Counted from the first letter of the stretch, positions 37,560 through 46,669 are shown. The stretch is DNA of 64,000 nucleotides from Rhodocytophaga rosea (GCF_010119975.1 NZ_CP048222.1:6858501-6922500); one strand, 5' to 3'. Notes: generated from the letters alone by a model not told the origin. Numbers and translations: made by a program.

Positions 37560-37673
37560 ATGCTGCCTATGGTGTTCCTGGGGGTATTCAGTTTAGCTTT
37601 ATTGTTCTTCGTCTATGTGGGTATCCGGGTGTATAGGGAACTGGAAAAAGACAAAAGGAACAAATTAAAATAA
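37560..37673 (+). CDS. 37-residue single-pass membrane peptide
   Basis: A short open frame with an ATG at 37560: MLPMVFLGVFSLALLFFVYV, then GIRVYRELEKDKRNKLK and a stop at 37671. It has one membrane helix and a strongly basic tail, the topology of many regulatory small membrane proteins. It ends 4 bp before the ATG of the receiver-like gene, so the two are probably coupled. The hydrophobic core and tight spacing support it; no homologue is known to me. Confidence 0.5.
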   Translation: MLPMVFLGVFSLALLFFVYVGIRVYRELEKDKRNKLK

Positions 37674-37677
37674 GCCT

Positions 37678-38025
37678 ATGCCGTATAACCTTTTTCTGGA
37701 TGATCTGCGGACTGTTGACATGGTGTATAAACATCTCATCGATACTGATTTTGTAATCGTACGGACATACCTGGACTTTGTGTCCTATATTCAGCAGAAC
37801 GGGTTGCCTGATTTTATCAGCTTTGACAACGACCTGGGCGAAGATGCCGCCGGAAATTTACTCGAAGATGGCTATGCAGCTGCCAAATGGCTTGTATACG
37901 AAAGCGGATTAGACCTAAGGAATTTTAATTTCAAGGTACATTCTGCTAACCCAGTAGCCAGAGTTCAGATTGAATCTTTATTGAACAATTATATTGCTTT
38001 TCTGAATAAAGAGAAAGGATTATAA
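37678..38025 (+). CDS. Cyclic-phosphate processing receiver-like domain protein
   Basis: A 115-residue single-domain protein with a degenerate response-regulator fold: LFLDDLRTVDMVY (acidic pocket), ISFDNDLGEDAAGNLLEDGYAAAKWL (FDNDLG replaces the usual phospho-acceptor segment) and FNFKVHSANPVARVQIESLL. The pattern matches the family named cyclic-phosphate processing receiver domain, proposed by others to act in nucleotide 2',3'-cyclic phosphate handling. The partner is unknown. It may work with the 37-residue membrane peptide encoded 4 bp upstream. Confidence 0.75.
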   Translation: MPYNLFLDDLRTVDMVYKHLIDTDFVIVRTYLDFVSYIQQNGLPDFISFDNDLGEDAAGNLLEDGYAAAKWLVYESGLDLRNFNFKVHSANPVARVQIESLLNNYIAFLNKEKGL

Positions 38026-38046
38026 GATTTACTTTTGATAGGCTAC

Positions 38047-38940
38047 TCACTTCATTACTTCTGCTTTCCTGCCTAATCTCAAATACTGGCGGATCTGATT
38101 AAAATTTACATTCAGAAATATGCCGGTCAACACTACAAACATACCCATACAAGTAGCCACACTTAGGGTTTCTCCGAAAAACAGGTATCCTAACACCAGT
38201 GCATAAATAATGCTGGTATAATTCAGATTAGATATTTTTACGGCATCTTCCATCTGGTAGGCTTTAATCATGAGGAGTTGAGCTGCCTGTGTTAATACTG
38301 CCGTAGCGAACAGAAATATCCAGTCATTCCAACTATACACAGTCATTGACCAGTTTCCGGGTAAAAAAGGTAAACTCAACAGAATTGACAGAAAAGAAGT
38401 ATATAAAACAATCGTAAGCGGATGTTCGCTTTGTATCGCCTGGCGGATGGTAATATAGCCAAAGGCAGAAAACAGGATGCTGAGCAATCCAAGCAGAAAA
38501 TAGATAAGCTCAACATGAGGATCGAAGCCTTTGATAACAATGATGCCTGAAAATGTGAATAGAAATAGTAGCCATTGCAGGGGATGGACACTTTCTTTTA
38601 GAATAATAAACGCCAGGATTGCTATAAAAATAGGGGAGAGGTAACCAATAACAGCCGTGGTTGCCAGGGGTAAATGTGGCAGGGAGGCATACGATAACAT
38701 CAGGGCAAGCGAACTGAAGAAAGCCCGGCTAAGTAGAAATTTTTTGTTGCTGCCCAGCAAAGATATGCTGTATTTTTTGATCAGCAGAAACCCCAAGATT
38801 AAAGAGACAACTGCCCTGAAAAACACAATTTCCATGCTGGGCACATGAGCCAACAGCTTCACAAAAACATTGCTGAGCGCATACAGAAAAACGGCAAGCG
38901 CCATATATACAATCGCCTTTGAAAGTTTGATACTGGTCAT
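38047..38940 (-). CDS. DMT-superfamily (EamA) transporter
   Basis: A 297-residue inner-membrane protein with ten hydrophobic segments in two EamA repeats, for example IVYMALAVFLYALSNVFVKLL at the start and the second repeat from about residue 150. Conserved features include PSMEIVFFRAVVSLILGF and the C-terminal YLFFGETLSVATCMG. These carriers move small metabolites, often amino-acid or nucleotide-like compounds; the substrate cannot be read. ispE lies 39 bp upstream on the same strand, so a shared transcript is possible. Confidence 0.85.
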   Translation of the reverse strand: MTSIKLSKAIVYMALAVFLYALSNVFVKLLAHVPSMEIVFFRAVVSLILGFLLIKKYSISLLGSNKKFLLSRAFFSSLALMLSYASLPHLPLATTAVIGYLSPIFIAILAFIILKESVHPLQWLLFLFTFSGIIVIKGFDPHVELIYFLLGLLSILFSAFGYITIRQAIQSEHPLTIVLYTSFLSILLSLPFLPGNWSMTVYSWNDWIFLFATAVLTQAAQLLMIKAYQMEDAVKISNLNYTSIIYALVLGYLFFGETLSVATCMGMFVVLTGIFLNVNFNQIRQYLRLGRKAEVMK

Positions 38941-38979
38941 TGGCTTCGCTGAACTTGCATGCGGTATTGGTTAGTTGTT

Positions 38980-39792
38980 CTATCCTAATTTTCCTTGCCA
39001 GATCATAAAGTTTGGAGGGAAAATACCTGTTACATCTTTTTCTTTCTCAAAAATGCCATATACCGTAGATCCCGAACCAGACATACTAGCATATAAGGCA
39101 CCTTGCGCATATAAAGTATTTTTAATGTCTCTAATCACCGGATATTTGGCGCACACGGTAGTTTCAAAATCATTGCTCAGGCGGTATTTCCAATTCTGAA
39201 TAGGTAAAGCTAAAGTTTCCTTAACGGCATATTCAGGCTGTTTTGGTATTATTCCGGCATACGCTTCAGCAGTGCCTACATGTACCTGCGGATTGACGAG
39301 TACAATAAAGTATTGGCTCAGATCTACCTGGATGTCTTCAAACTGGTCGCCTTTGCCAAAGCAATATACCGGCTCATTGCGGATAAAAAAGGCACAATCG
39401 CTGCCTAAAGGACGGGCATAGGCTTCCATTTCAGGTGTTTGTAAACCCAGATTAAAGAGACTATTGAGTACTTTAATAGTAAATGCGCCATCGGCAGAAC
39501 CACCGCCCAAACCTGCACCAATCGGAATAGTTTTATGCAAATGTATATGCACAGGCGGCAGGGAATGGTCTTTCTGCATCAAGTGGTAGGCTTTTGCACA
39601 CAAATTTGTAGCCGGATCACCTGGAATTGCAATACCAGTGCTGCTGAAAGCAAAACCTTGCGCCGGAATAATTTCAAGTATATCCGTCCATTGTACGGGA
39701 TAGAAACAAGATTCAATATTATGAAAACCATCAGGGCGTTTTTCGGTAACATACAAGCCCAGGTTTATTTTTGCATTGGGGAACGTAACCAT
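38980..39792 (-). CDS. ispE: 4-diphosphocytidyl-2-C-methyl-D-erythritol kinase
   Basis: A 270-residue GHMP kinase of the MEP isoprenoid pathway that phosphorylates CDP-methylerythritol. The start PNAKINLGLYVTEKRPDGFHN is typical of IspE; the ATP loop is IPIGAGLGGGSADGAF at ~residues 90-105; the C-terminal motif is YASMSGSGSTVYGIF. The length is slightly below the usual 280-290. Confidence 0.95.
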   Translation of the reverse strand: MVTFPNAKINLGLYVTEKRPDGFHNIESCFYPVQWTDILEIIPAQGFAFSSTGIAIPGDPATNLCAKAYHLMQKDHSLPPVHIHLHKTIPIGAGLGGGSADGAFTIKVLNSLFNLGLQTPEMEAYARPLGSDCAFFIRNEPVYCFGKGDQFEDIQVDLSQYFIVLVNPQVHVGTAEAYAGIIPKQPEYAVKETLALPIQNWKYRLSNDFETTVCAKYPVIRDIKNTLYAQGALYASMSGSGSTVYGIFEKEKDVTGIFPPNFMIWQGKLG

Positions 39793-39946
39793 CGTAAAGG
39801 CGAATTACCGATTAATAATGACGATTTAAAAGCTAAATCCATTCATTTTTTCCAGTAAAACATGGAAAAGCTGTCAATACTCTATGAGTTTTCTGTAATG
39901 GAATTTCCCAATAATTCAGTTTTAATTAATAATGGCTTCAATTCCT

Positions 39947-40606
39947 CTAATCTTTTGCTGCTTTTGCGCCGGGCAATCTTTTCCTGACCCAGGTAATTTG
40001 TCCGCGGTGATTGCCAATATGTTCAGCTACATGAAACCACTTACAATAGTTATTGGTGGGCTGATCACTAAAGAAAGCCGGGTCAACTGTCATCAGCCAC
40101 TGGTCGTCACGTTGTTTGAGTTCTGATAAGGTCTTATCCCGTACCTCTTTTAGCTGCGAATGATAATAATCCAGAGGCTTGCCTTTTATTTGCTTCTGTG
40201 CTTCTTCACCCAGGCCCATGGCTATGCCCCACTTTTTCTTGTTCTCCGGACTGAAATCTTTCAAACTATTAAAGGTTAAGTCCTGATAAATCACTTCGGT
40301 GGCCGCCAGATGCATGATTAAAGCGCCGATTGTATTTGATTTGGCATCATGCAGGTAGTCAAGTTCTTTTACACTTAGGCCTTTTATTGCACTCATCAGG
40401 CTGTTTTGCATCCAGTTCATCATCGTTACGAGCGTTCCAACCTGGGGAGAATAGCCGTCAATTGGACCGATGATATGAATACTATCTGCAGGTTTAGTGT
40501 TTCCGGTGGCTTCTAGGTCCGGGAGCAGCGTAATGCCTGAAATGAGCCCTGCAGAAGTCATGATAAAATTTCTACGGTTGGTGGGGTGGTTGCCAGTATT
40601 GTTCAT
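39947..40606 (-). CDS. DinB-family protein with an export signal
   Basis: About 219 residues from the ATG at 40606. The N-terminus NRRNFIMTSAGLISGITLLP resembles a twin-arginine-type signal (RRNF), unusual because most DinB proteins are cytoplasmic. The rest is the DinB four-helix bundle: KELDYLHDAKSNTIGALIMHLAATEVIYQ, and near the end WFHVAEHIGNHRGQITWVRK with the HxxxH metal ligands. These are metal-binding thiol-S-transferase-like proteins. Whether it is exported by Tat is unproven. Confidence 0.75.
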   Translation of the reverse strand: MNNTGNHPTNRRNFIMTSAGLISGITLLPDLEATGNTKPADSIHIIGPIDGYSPQVGTLVTMMNWMQNSLMSAIKGLSVKELDYLHDAKSNTIGALIMHLAATEVIYQDLTFNSLKDFSPENKKKWGIAMGLGEEAQKQIKGKPLDYYHSQLKEVRDKTLSELKQRDDQWLMTVDPAFFSDQPTNNYCKWFHVAEHIGNHRGQITWVRKRLPGAKAAKD

Positions 40607-40842
40607 AAGATAAGTGTTGAAATGATAGTTGATACTATGTAGAATGGATGACGATTTACCGCTTAGTGTGGTGTAAGAATATGATATGCAACTCATTAGC
40701 TATACAATAGCTAAAGTAAACATAGTTGAATAGAATTGATAGTAGAATAAGAAATATTTTGAACGGTATTTTAAGAAGATAGAGCCTGTGTAGCCGAGTT
40801 AATTAACCACCCCTTTGAGGAGAAATTTCCATAATTACATGC

Positions 40843-40850
40843 TACCTTTG
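40843..40850 (+). promoter_or_regulatory. -7 promoter box abutting the glycosyltransferase start
   Basis: TACCTTTG (TAnnTTTG) ends only 4 bp before the ATG at 40855. A TTTG lies at 40814-40817, 25 bp upstream, farther than the normal 19-21. If this box is used, the transcript would be leaderless. Confidence 0.4.
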
Positions 40851-40854
40851 CCTC

Positions 40855-42096
40855 ATGCATATTTTGTTGATTCATCAATATTTTCTGGAGAAAGATGATC
40901 CAGGTGGCTCCCGTTTCAATGAAATGACTAAAGTATGGGCTGATAATGGGCATACGGTTACGGTAATAGCCGGGATGGTGCATTATAATACCGGAAAAAA
41001 ACGGGAGAAACATAAAGGCAAATTTATTGCAAAGGAGCAATATGAGGATAATGTTACCGTATATCGTTGTCATGTGTCGGAAGCCTATAATACCAATTTT
41101 CTGGGCAGGTTATGGGCCTATTTTTCCTTTGTATTTTCAGGAATTGTTTGCGGAATTTTCCGGGCCAGGCAAACATATGATGTCATTGTAGTAACTTCTC
41201 CACCCTTATTTGTAGGAATAACAGGCTATGTACTTTCCAGATGGAAGCGGATTCCGCTGGTTTTTGAAGTGCGGGATTTATGGCCCGAATCGGCCATTGA
41301 CACAGGCGTACTCACCAGCAAACCTATCATCCGTTTTGCGTATTGGTTTGAAAAATTCATTTACAGAAAATCAAAGTTAGTGAACACACTCACGCCTGCT
41401 TTCCGGCAGAATCTGATTGAAAAAAAAGGAGTACCTGAACATAAGGTAGTCATGATTCCCAATGCAGCCGATTTTTCTTTATCAGAGGAGTTATTACGCA
41501 GCTTTGATGCTTCTACTTTCCGGAAAGAAAAAGGATGGGAAGGAAAATTTGTGGTAACCTATGTAGGGGCACATGGGGTGGCGAATCACCTGATCCAGCT
41601 CATCGAAGCGGCCGAATTACTGCGGAATACACAAAGCCATATTGTGCTGATCGGGGAGGGAATGCAAAAAGCCATGCTGAAAGAGGAAGTGAGAAAACGC
41701 GGTTTACACAATGTGCAGTTTGTGGATGCCGTACCCAAACGGGAAGTGTTCAAATATATTCTGGCCTCTGACCTGGGGACTTCAGTATTGAAAAAAGTGG
41801 ATACTTTTAAAACCATTTATTCCAACAAAACCTTCGATTATATGTCGTGCCAGAAGCCGATTTTAATGGTAATTGACGGCGTTTCCAGACAACTTGTGGA
41901 AGAAGCGCAGTGTGGGGTGTATGCCGAACCAGAAGATGCCGGGGATATTGCTGCTAAAATCAGCACCTATATGTCGTATAATGGAGAATTAAAAGAGCAA
42001 GGCTTGAATGGATACCAATTTGCCCGTAAATATTTCGACCGGCAATATCTGGCTAAAATGTATCTGCAAGAGCTGGAAAAGGTCATTGGCCAGTAG
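40855..42096 (+). CDS. GT4-family glycosyltransferase
   Basis: A 413-residue GT-B protein. The N-terminal domain begins MHILLIHQYFLEKDDPGGSR and includes VFEVRDLWPESAIDTGVLTS. The C-terminal Rossmann half has VVTYVGAHGVANHLIQLIEA and KTFDYMSCQKPILMVIDGVSR, with the nucleotide-sugar-binding Glu region near EDAGDIAAKI. It resembles exopolysaccharide GT4 enzymes of the WcaI/WbuB type. It precedes a sugar-1-phosphate transferase gene by 128 bp; together they look like part of a polysaccharide assembly set whose other genes are elsewhere. Confidence 0.88.
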   Translation: MHILLIHQYFLEKDDPGGSRFNEMTKVWADNGHTVTVIAGMVHYNTGKKREKHKGKFIAKEQYEDNVTVYRCHVSEAYNTNFLGRLWAYFSFVFSGIVCGIFRARQTYDVIVVTSPPLFVGITGYVLSRWKRIPLVFEVRDLWPESAIDTGVLTSKPIIRFAYWFEKFIYRKSKLVNTLTPAFRQNLIEKKGVPEHKVVMIPNAADFSLSEELLRSFDASTFRKEKGWEGKFVVTYVGAHGVANHLIQLIEAAELLRNTQSHIVLIGEGMQKAMLKEEVRKRGLHNVQFVDAVPKREVFKYILASDLGTSVLKKVDTFKTIYSNKTFDYMSCQKPILMVIDGVSRQLVEEAQCGVYAEPEDAGDIAAKISTYMSYNGELKEQGLNGYQFARKYFDRQYLAKMYLQELEKVIGQ

Positions 42097-42224
42097 GTAG
42101 TGGTTAATTGTCTACAAAAAATATTAGTTTAAAATGGCTAAATGGCTAAATGGCTGAATTGTTAAATGGTTAAAATAGGCGTGGCTCACCACGTAGTTTG
42201 TAATTAGTCATTCGTAATTAATTC

Positions 42225-42842
42225 ATGTACCGGAAGTTTTTCAAGCGGGTAATAGACATTGGTGTTTCAGTTGTTCTGTTAGTACTTACTTTACCCTTTA
42301 CTTTGCTTACCATGCTCCTGCTGGCATTTGCCAACCAGGGAAAAGTCTTTTTTATCCAGCAACGTCCGGGATTGCATGGTAAACCTTTCCACATTATCAA
42401 ATTCAAAACCATGAACGACCGGAAAGATGCACTGGGAAACCTGTTGCCAGATGCCATCCGGCTTACACCCATTGGCCGGTTTGTGAGAAAAACCTCTATT
42501 GATGAATTGCCGCAGATGCTCAATGTACTAAAAGGCGATATCAGTCTGATCGGACCCAGGCCTTTGTTAATGGAGTATTTGCCTTTGTATAATGCCAGGC
42601 AAGCCCGCCGGCATAACGTAAAACCTGGCATTACCGGCTGGGCACAAGTGAATGGCCGTAATACCATTTCCTGGGAACAAAAATTTGAATATGATGTGTA
42701 TTATGTAGATAATCTATCATTTGCTTTAGACCTGAAGATATTTTTTCTCACCATCTACAAAATTCTCCGCACCGAAGGCGTTTCTGCCGGTAATCATGCC
42801 ACTACCGAAAAATTCAGGGGAAGCTACTTATCAGAATCTTAA
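42225..42842 (+). CDS. Sugar-1-phosphate transferase (PglC/WcaJ type)
   Basis: A 205-residue monotopic phosphoglycosyl transferase that starts lipid-linked glycan synthesis by moving a sugar phosphate onto undecaprenyl phosphate. An N-terminal hydrophobic hairpin ([20 protein letters not shown]) is followed by [21 protein letters not shown], the catalytic DE pair in [26 protein letters not shown], and [13 protein letters not shown]. It is the short form without the large N-terminal domain. Confidence 0.92.
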   Translation: MYRKFFKRVIDIGVSVVLLVLTLPFTLLTMLLLAFANQGKVFFIQQRPGLHGKPFHIIKFKTMNDRKDALGNLLPDAIRLTPIGRFVRKTSIDELPQMLNVLKGDISLIGPRPLLMEYLPLYNARQARRHNVKPGITGWAQVNGRNTISWEQKFEYDVYYVDNLSFALDLKIFFLTIYKILRTEGVSAGNHATTEKFRGSYLSES

Positions 42843-43081
42843 ATATAATTTATTTCTCTGCTTATAATGCGATATTGCATTAACTTCCTCTTTCATTTCG
42901 CAAGCAAATTTGAGATGAGGCTGGAAAAGAGTATTCTCCGGTAATTATTCTTTTCCAACTACGCATTGGTCTGCTATTTCATATTTGATTTGCTTGTTCC
43001 TCATTCTTGTCAACCACCTATACTTACTTTTTTCATACTGAAAAGAATTTACAGCACAGTAACATTCTTATACTCCCTTTT

Positions 43082-44023
43082 ATGAAAAAAACACTTTTAC
43101 TCTTTTCATTTACCTTAAGCTCTTTGTCGGCTGTGTTTGCCCAGACCGCTCAGGATTCATTAGCCTTAATGGCACAAGCGTATCAGACCTATACTGATTC
43201 TATTAATGCCAGTATGAAATATGAAAAAGGCACCATCAAACTCAGTAATGGCATTGCTACTATCAAAGTGCCGGCAGGGTACAAATACCTGGATGCCAAA
43301 CAAAGCAATTATGTGCTCACCGAGCTTTGGGGTAACCCCGACAGAGGTTCTTCGCTGGGTATGCTATTTCCCGAACATGCCGGGCCTATGAGCGACTCTT
43401 CCTGGTGTTTCAACATCGAATATGATGAGATCGGCTATGTGGAAGACGATGATGCAGAAGATATCGATTATGAAGAACTGCTTACGACCATGAAACAGGA
43501 GGTAACCGATGCGAATACAGACAGAGTAGCCCAGGGATATGAAAAAGTGGAACTGGTCGGATGGGCTTCCAATCCTTTCTATGATGCAGATAAGAAAATC
43601 TTACACTGGGCCAAAGAGATAAAATTTGGGGATAGCGAAGAAAATACACTCAACTATAATGTTCGGGTGCTGGGACGAAAAGGCGTATTGATATTAAATG
43701 CCATTGCTTCTATGAATGACCTCAAAGCCGTAAAGGGAAATGTACATGCGGTTACCGATATTGTAGCTTTCACGGATGGAAATAAATACGAAAATTTCAA
43801 TCCGGATGTAGATCAGGTAGCGGCGTATTCAATTGGCGGTTTGGTGGCCGGAAAAGTATTGGCCAAAGTAGGTTTTTTTGCCGGTCTGCTGAAATTCTGG
43901 AAAGTGATTGCCATTGCTATTGCCGGCGCGGGTACTTCGCTGTGGAAATGGTTTACAGGCAGAAGGGAAAACGATGAACGCAGAACACTTAATCAACCTG
44001 AAAGAAGATCATTGGAAGGATAA
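43082..44023 (+). CDS. DUF2167 membrane-associated protein
   Basis: About 313 residues from the ATG at 43082, which opens a clear signal peptide (MKKTLLLFSFTLSSLSAVFA); the longer frame from 43007 has no signal. The body matches DUF2167: VPAGYKYLDAKQSNYVLTELWGNP, SSLGMLFPEHAGPMSDSSWCFNIEYDEIGYVEDDDA, and a C-terminal hydrophobic segment (LLKFWKVIAIAIAGAGTSLW) followed by a basic tail. Function unknown. Confidence 0.85.
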   Translation: MKKTLLLFSFTLSSLSAVFAQTAQDSLALMAQAYQTYTDSINASMKYEKGTIKLSNGIATIKVPAGYKYLDAKQSNYVLTELWGNPDRGSSLGMLFPEHAGPMSDSSWCFNIEYDEIGYVEDDDAEDIDYEELLTTMKQEVTDANTDRVAQGYEKVELVGWASNPFYDADKKILHWAKEIKFGDSEENTLNYNVRVLGRKGVLILNAIASMNDLKAVKGNVHAVTDIVAFTDGNKYENFNPDVDQVAAYSIGGLVAGKVLAKVGFFAGLLKFWKVIAIAIAGAGTSLWKWFTGRRENDERRTLNQPERRSLEG

Positions 44024-44056
44024 TATCCACTGAAATAAATTATTGTTCATTCATGC

Positions 44057-44084
44057 AAAAAGCCCGTTTATCGGGCTTTTGTTT
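44057..44084. terminator. Shared terminator of DUF2167 and RidA genes
   Basis: AAAAGCCCG and CGGGCTTTT pair around a 5-nt loop, with T runs on the right. It lies between the stops of the convergent genes at 44023 and 44093. Confidence 0.8.
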
Positions 44085-44092
44085 TGTATGCA

Positions 44093-44512
44093 TCAAGGTG
44101 TTATTATTTCTGAGATTGCTTCAGCATCTATTTCAATCAGAAAATCCAGATCTGCGAGTGCTGCTACACCAATAAGGGATAAAGCCGGCAAGCGGTTCTC
44201 AGGAAAAAACATTCGTAATTCCTCCCTGATAATAGCTGCCTGTGCATATTGATAATGTACCACATAAACCACCAGCTTTACCACATCACTTACCTGAGCG
44301 CCAGCAGATGCTAAAGCTATTTTCAGATTTATAAGTGCCTGATGGGTCTGGGCTTGCAGATTATCTTTTCCGGCAATAATTTTATCTGCATCTACCCCTA
44401 CCTGTCCGGAAATATGAATGAGCCTAAGTCCATTTTTCTCTGTAACTACTATCTGGGTAAACATATTACTCCAGTCAGGTAAAGCTGGAGGATTTATGTA
44501 GTGCTTTTTCAT
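44093..44512 (-). CDS. ridA: RidA-family protein
   Basis: A 139-residue protein. RidA enzymes hydrolyse reactive enamine/imine intermediates released by PLP enzymes. The typical features are LIHISGQVGVDADKII, QTHQALINLKIALASAGAQVSDVVKLVVYVV and the C-terminal LPALSLIGVAALADLDFLIEIDAEAI. The Arg before LPALSLIGV is in the position of the conserved functional Arg. It lies next to an IS630-type element but appears intact. Confidence 0.85.
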   Translation of the reverse strand: MKKHYINPPALPDWSNMFTQIVVTEKNGLRLIHISGQVGVDADKIIAGKDNLQAQTHQALINLKIALASAGAQVSDVVKLVVYVVHYQYAQAAIIREELRMFFPENRLPALSLIGVAALADLDFLIEIDAEAISEIITP

Positions 44513-44547
44513 ATTTTTTATGTTTGCTCCCTAGTAGTCTATAAACA

Positions 44548-45204
44548 TTAAATAGTCGGGTATAGTTTTTTGAGTTTAACCCTGGCATCTTGATTGGTGA
44601 ACTGCCAATTAGCTTTTACTGCTTTGTTATTTCTGCTCTCCTGCCAGGCGCTTAGCTGTTTTATTAACTCATCCTCTGTGGCAATGTGCCTGTCAAGGCA
44701 ATCTCTTTGTAACACTGATAGCTCTATTTCTGCCATATTGAGCCAACTGCCATGAGCCGGGGTAAAGATAAACTCTATCCTGTCTAAATACGCTTTAGCT
44801 TTCTCAGGTTGATAAAGTTCATAAAAAGCACTTGGTTTGTGAGCCGACAAGTTATCCTCTACTAAAGTGATTTTCTCGCATGCTTTGTAAGTAGTATCCA
44901 ACAACCGGCTTAGAATCTTTACCCAGGTGAAACGGTTGTGGTTTTGCTCCACAAAACAATATCGTTTACCGGCTAATGGCTCAAAGACCATATAGATATC
45001 ACGCACTCCATGTCTTGTATAGATACTGTCCTGATACTGTTTTCCATCTTTGCCTATGAAGTGTTTGCTTTCAATAAGTTGTTTGGGTGATTCATCCAAA
45101 GTGACCAGCAGCTGCTTTTCATCATATGGCCTTTCATAGACTGAAATCACTTTTTCCATTTGATAAACAAACCCTGCATTTTGTTTAGGGGGGATCACCC
45201 ACAT
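44548..45204 (-). CDS. IS630-family transposase, DDE part
   Basis: The 218-residue downstream frame carries the catalytic DDE core: LLVTLDESPKQLI, ITLVEDNLSAHKPSAFYELY and HGSWLNMAEIELSVLQRDCL. It has no good start of its own; it is read from the upstream frame after a -1 shift at a run of eight A at 45230-45237 (minus strand sequence TTAAAAAAAATGAG). The fused protein would be about 381 residues, the normal IS630 length. Confidence 0.88.
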   Translation of the reverse strand: MWVIPPKQNAGFVYQMEKVISVYERPYDEKQLLVTLDESPKQLIESKHFIGKDGKQYQDSIYTRHGVRDIYMVFEPLAGKRYCFVEQNHNRFTWVKILSRLLDTTYKACEKITLVEDNLSAHKPSAFYELYQPEKAKAYLDRIEFIFTPAHGSWLNMAEIELSVLQRDCLDRHIATEDELIKQLSAWQESRNNKAVKANWQFTNQDARVKLKKLYPTI

Positions 45205-45209
45205 GGGCC

Positions 45210-45692
45210 TCAGCCAAGGCTTAAGCTCATTTTTTTTAACAGGCTTGCCACACTCGTATGGGAAATGGAGTCAATCACCTTGAGTTCTACTAATCTGTCT
45301 GCCAGCAGTTGCAGTTTCCATTTTGCCTGTCCTTGAGGCGGCTCACTACAGACTAATGCCAGCAGATGCGCTTCTACCTTCCCATCTATCTTTTTGTCGC
45401 TTCTTAATTTTCTTGTTTTCTTATCAAACATGCCCATGCCCTGCTCACAAAAACACTTACGGATACGCTCCACACTTCTGGTAGATAATTTATAAGTTTC
45501 TGCCAACTCAGTCTCACTTTGCCTGCCTGTTGTTTCATCGCTGGCTAACAGCACATAGGCTTTTTGAATATCTTTGGCCTTTCGGCTGCCTTTATTTATC
45601 CAACTACTTAAGATCCTTCTTTCTTCAGCACTGAGGGTAATTCGATAAATGACCATGGCTTTTTTGATCAAATTACCTAATTTACCTGACAT
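45210..45692 (-). CDS. IS630-family transposase, DNA-binding part
   Basis: A 160-residue upstream frame with a helix-turn-helix array typical of the IS630 N-terminus: RKAKDIQKAYVLLASDETTGR, ELAETYKLSTRSVERIRKCF and KWKLQLLADRLVELKVID. The in-frame end SLLKKMSLSLG is not the natural end; a -1 shift at the A8 run continues into NELKPWLRPMWVIPPKQN and the DDE frame. Confidence 0.85.
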   Translation of the reverse strand: MSGKLGNLIKKAMVIYRITLSAEERRILSSWINKGSRKAKDIQKAYVLLASDETTGRQSETELAETYKLSTRSVERIRKCFCEQGMGMFDKKTRKLRSDKKIDGKVEAHLLALVCSEPPQGQAKWKLQLLADRLVELKVIDSISHTSVASLLKKMSLSLG

Positions 45693-45869
45693 CTTATATT
45701 TTATGAACTACTAGTGAATAAATAGGATTTGGTTGTTAATCGGTATATGTCTATTTTACCGCATAAATATTGACTAGGCTTTTCCTGGAAAAAATTAACA
45801 ATAACTTAATTTTTGATAACTGAGTAAAGAAAAAAGTAAGTTGTAACATTAGTAGCTTAGATTTTATTT

Positions 45870-46667
45870 ATGAAAACCATACTTTTTCCTACGGATTTTT
45901 CCAAGAATGCAGCAAATGCCCTCAATTATGCAGTGGAAATAGCCGGCTTATTATCAGCCCGTATTGTGGTGTTGTATACCATACGGAGCTTAGCCGACCG
46001 GGATACATTTATAACCAAAGATACATTTAGTACACCGGAAGGTGCCGAAAAGGCATTAATTAAGCTTCAAACAGACATTTCAGCCAAAGTGACCTGCGAA
46101 TATATAATAAAAAAAGGAGCCATTACTGATGAAATAGTAGCCACTACCAAACAGCAGCAGATTGACCTGGTGATTATGGGAACCAAAGGAGCAGGAGATG
46201 TGCCTGATTCTCTGGCAATGCTTAATAGTACTACGGCCAATCTGGTAAGTGAAAGTGTTTGTCCGGTACTGGCTGTACCGGCCGGTTACCGCTATCAGCC
46301 CATCCGGAGAGTAGTGCTGGTGGTGGATATGGATGAGGTAGAAGAAACAGTGTTGCGGCCTTTTATTGAGCTGGTAACCGTGTTGAAAGCCGAAGTAATT
46401 CTATTAACTATCGTTTCTGAAAAGGAGAAAGTGCCGGCTCAATCCAGTAAATTAACCCAGTTACTTGAGTCATTTCCATTTACTACCCACACCTTGACTG
46501 ACCCGGATGTGGTAGAAGGGATACAAGCCTTTATCCGCACCCATCAGGCAGATTTACTTACTGTAGTTGACCGGAAAAAGAATTTCCTGCAATCGCTTTT
46601 TGCAGATAATATCAGCCAGAAACTTGCTTTGCATACTAAAATTCCATTGCTGACCCTGGGCGAGTGA
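45870..46667 (+). CDS. Universal stress protein, two-domain
   Basis: A 265-residue protein with two Usp domains. The first is MKTILFPTDFSKNAANALNYAV to about residue 145, with the nucleotide-binding loop VIMGTKGAGDVPDSLAMLNSTTANLV. The second starts with RRVVLVVDMDEVEETVLRPF and is less conserved. Usp proteins respond to starvation and redox stress; the ATP-binding type is suggested by the G-x2-G-x(9)-G-like loop in the first domain only. Confidence 0.85.
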   Translation: MKTILFPTDFSKNAANALNYAVEIAGLLSARIVVLYTIRSLADRDTFITKDTFSTPEGAEKALIKLQTDISAKVTCEYIIKKGAITDEIVATTKQQQIDLVIMGTKGAGDVPDSLAMLNSTTANLVSESVCPVLAVPAGYRYQPIRRVVLVVDMDEVEETVLRPFIELVTVLKAEVILLTIVSEKEKVPAQSSKLTQLLESFPFTTHTLTDPDVVEGIQAFIRTHQADLLTVVDRKKNFLQSLFADNISQKLALHTKIPLLTLGE

Positions 46668-46669
46668 TA

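Larger units (their letters stand above)
44534..45711. mobile_element. IS630-family insertion sequence, 1178 bp
   Basis: Two transposase frames on the minus strand are bounded by imperfect inverted repeats, GTAGTCTATAAAC at the left and GTAGTTCATAAAA at the right (10 of the first 12 match). The target TA is duplicated in CTAG at both ends (44531-44534 and 45711-45714), the usual IS630 target. It sits between RidA and the universal stress gene without damaging either. Confidence 0.85.
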
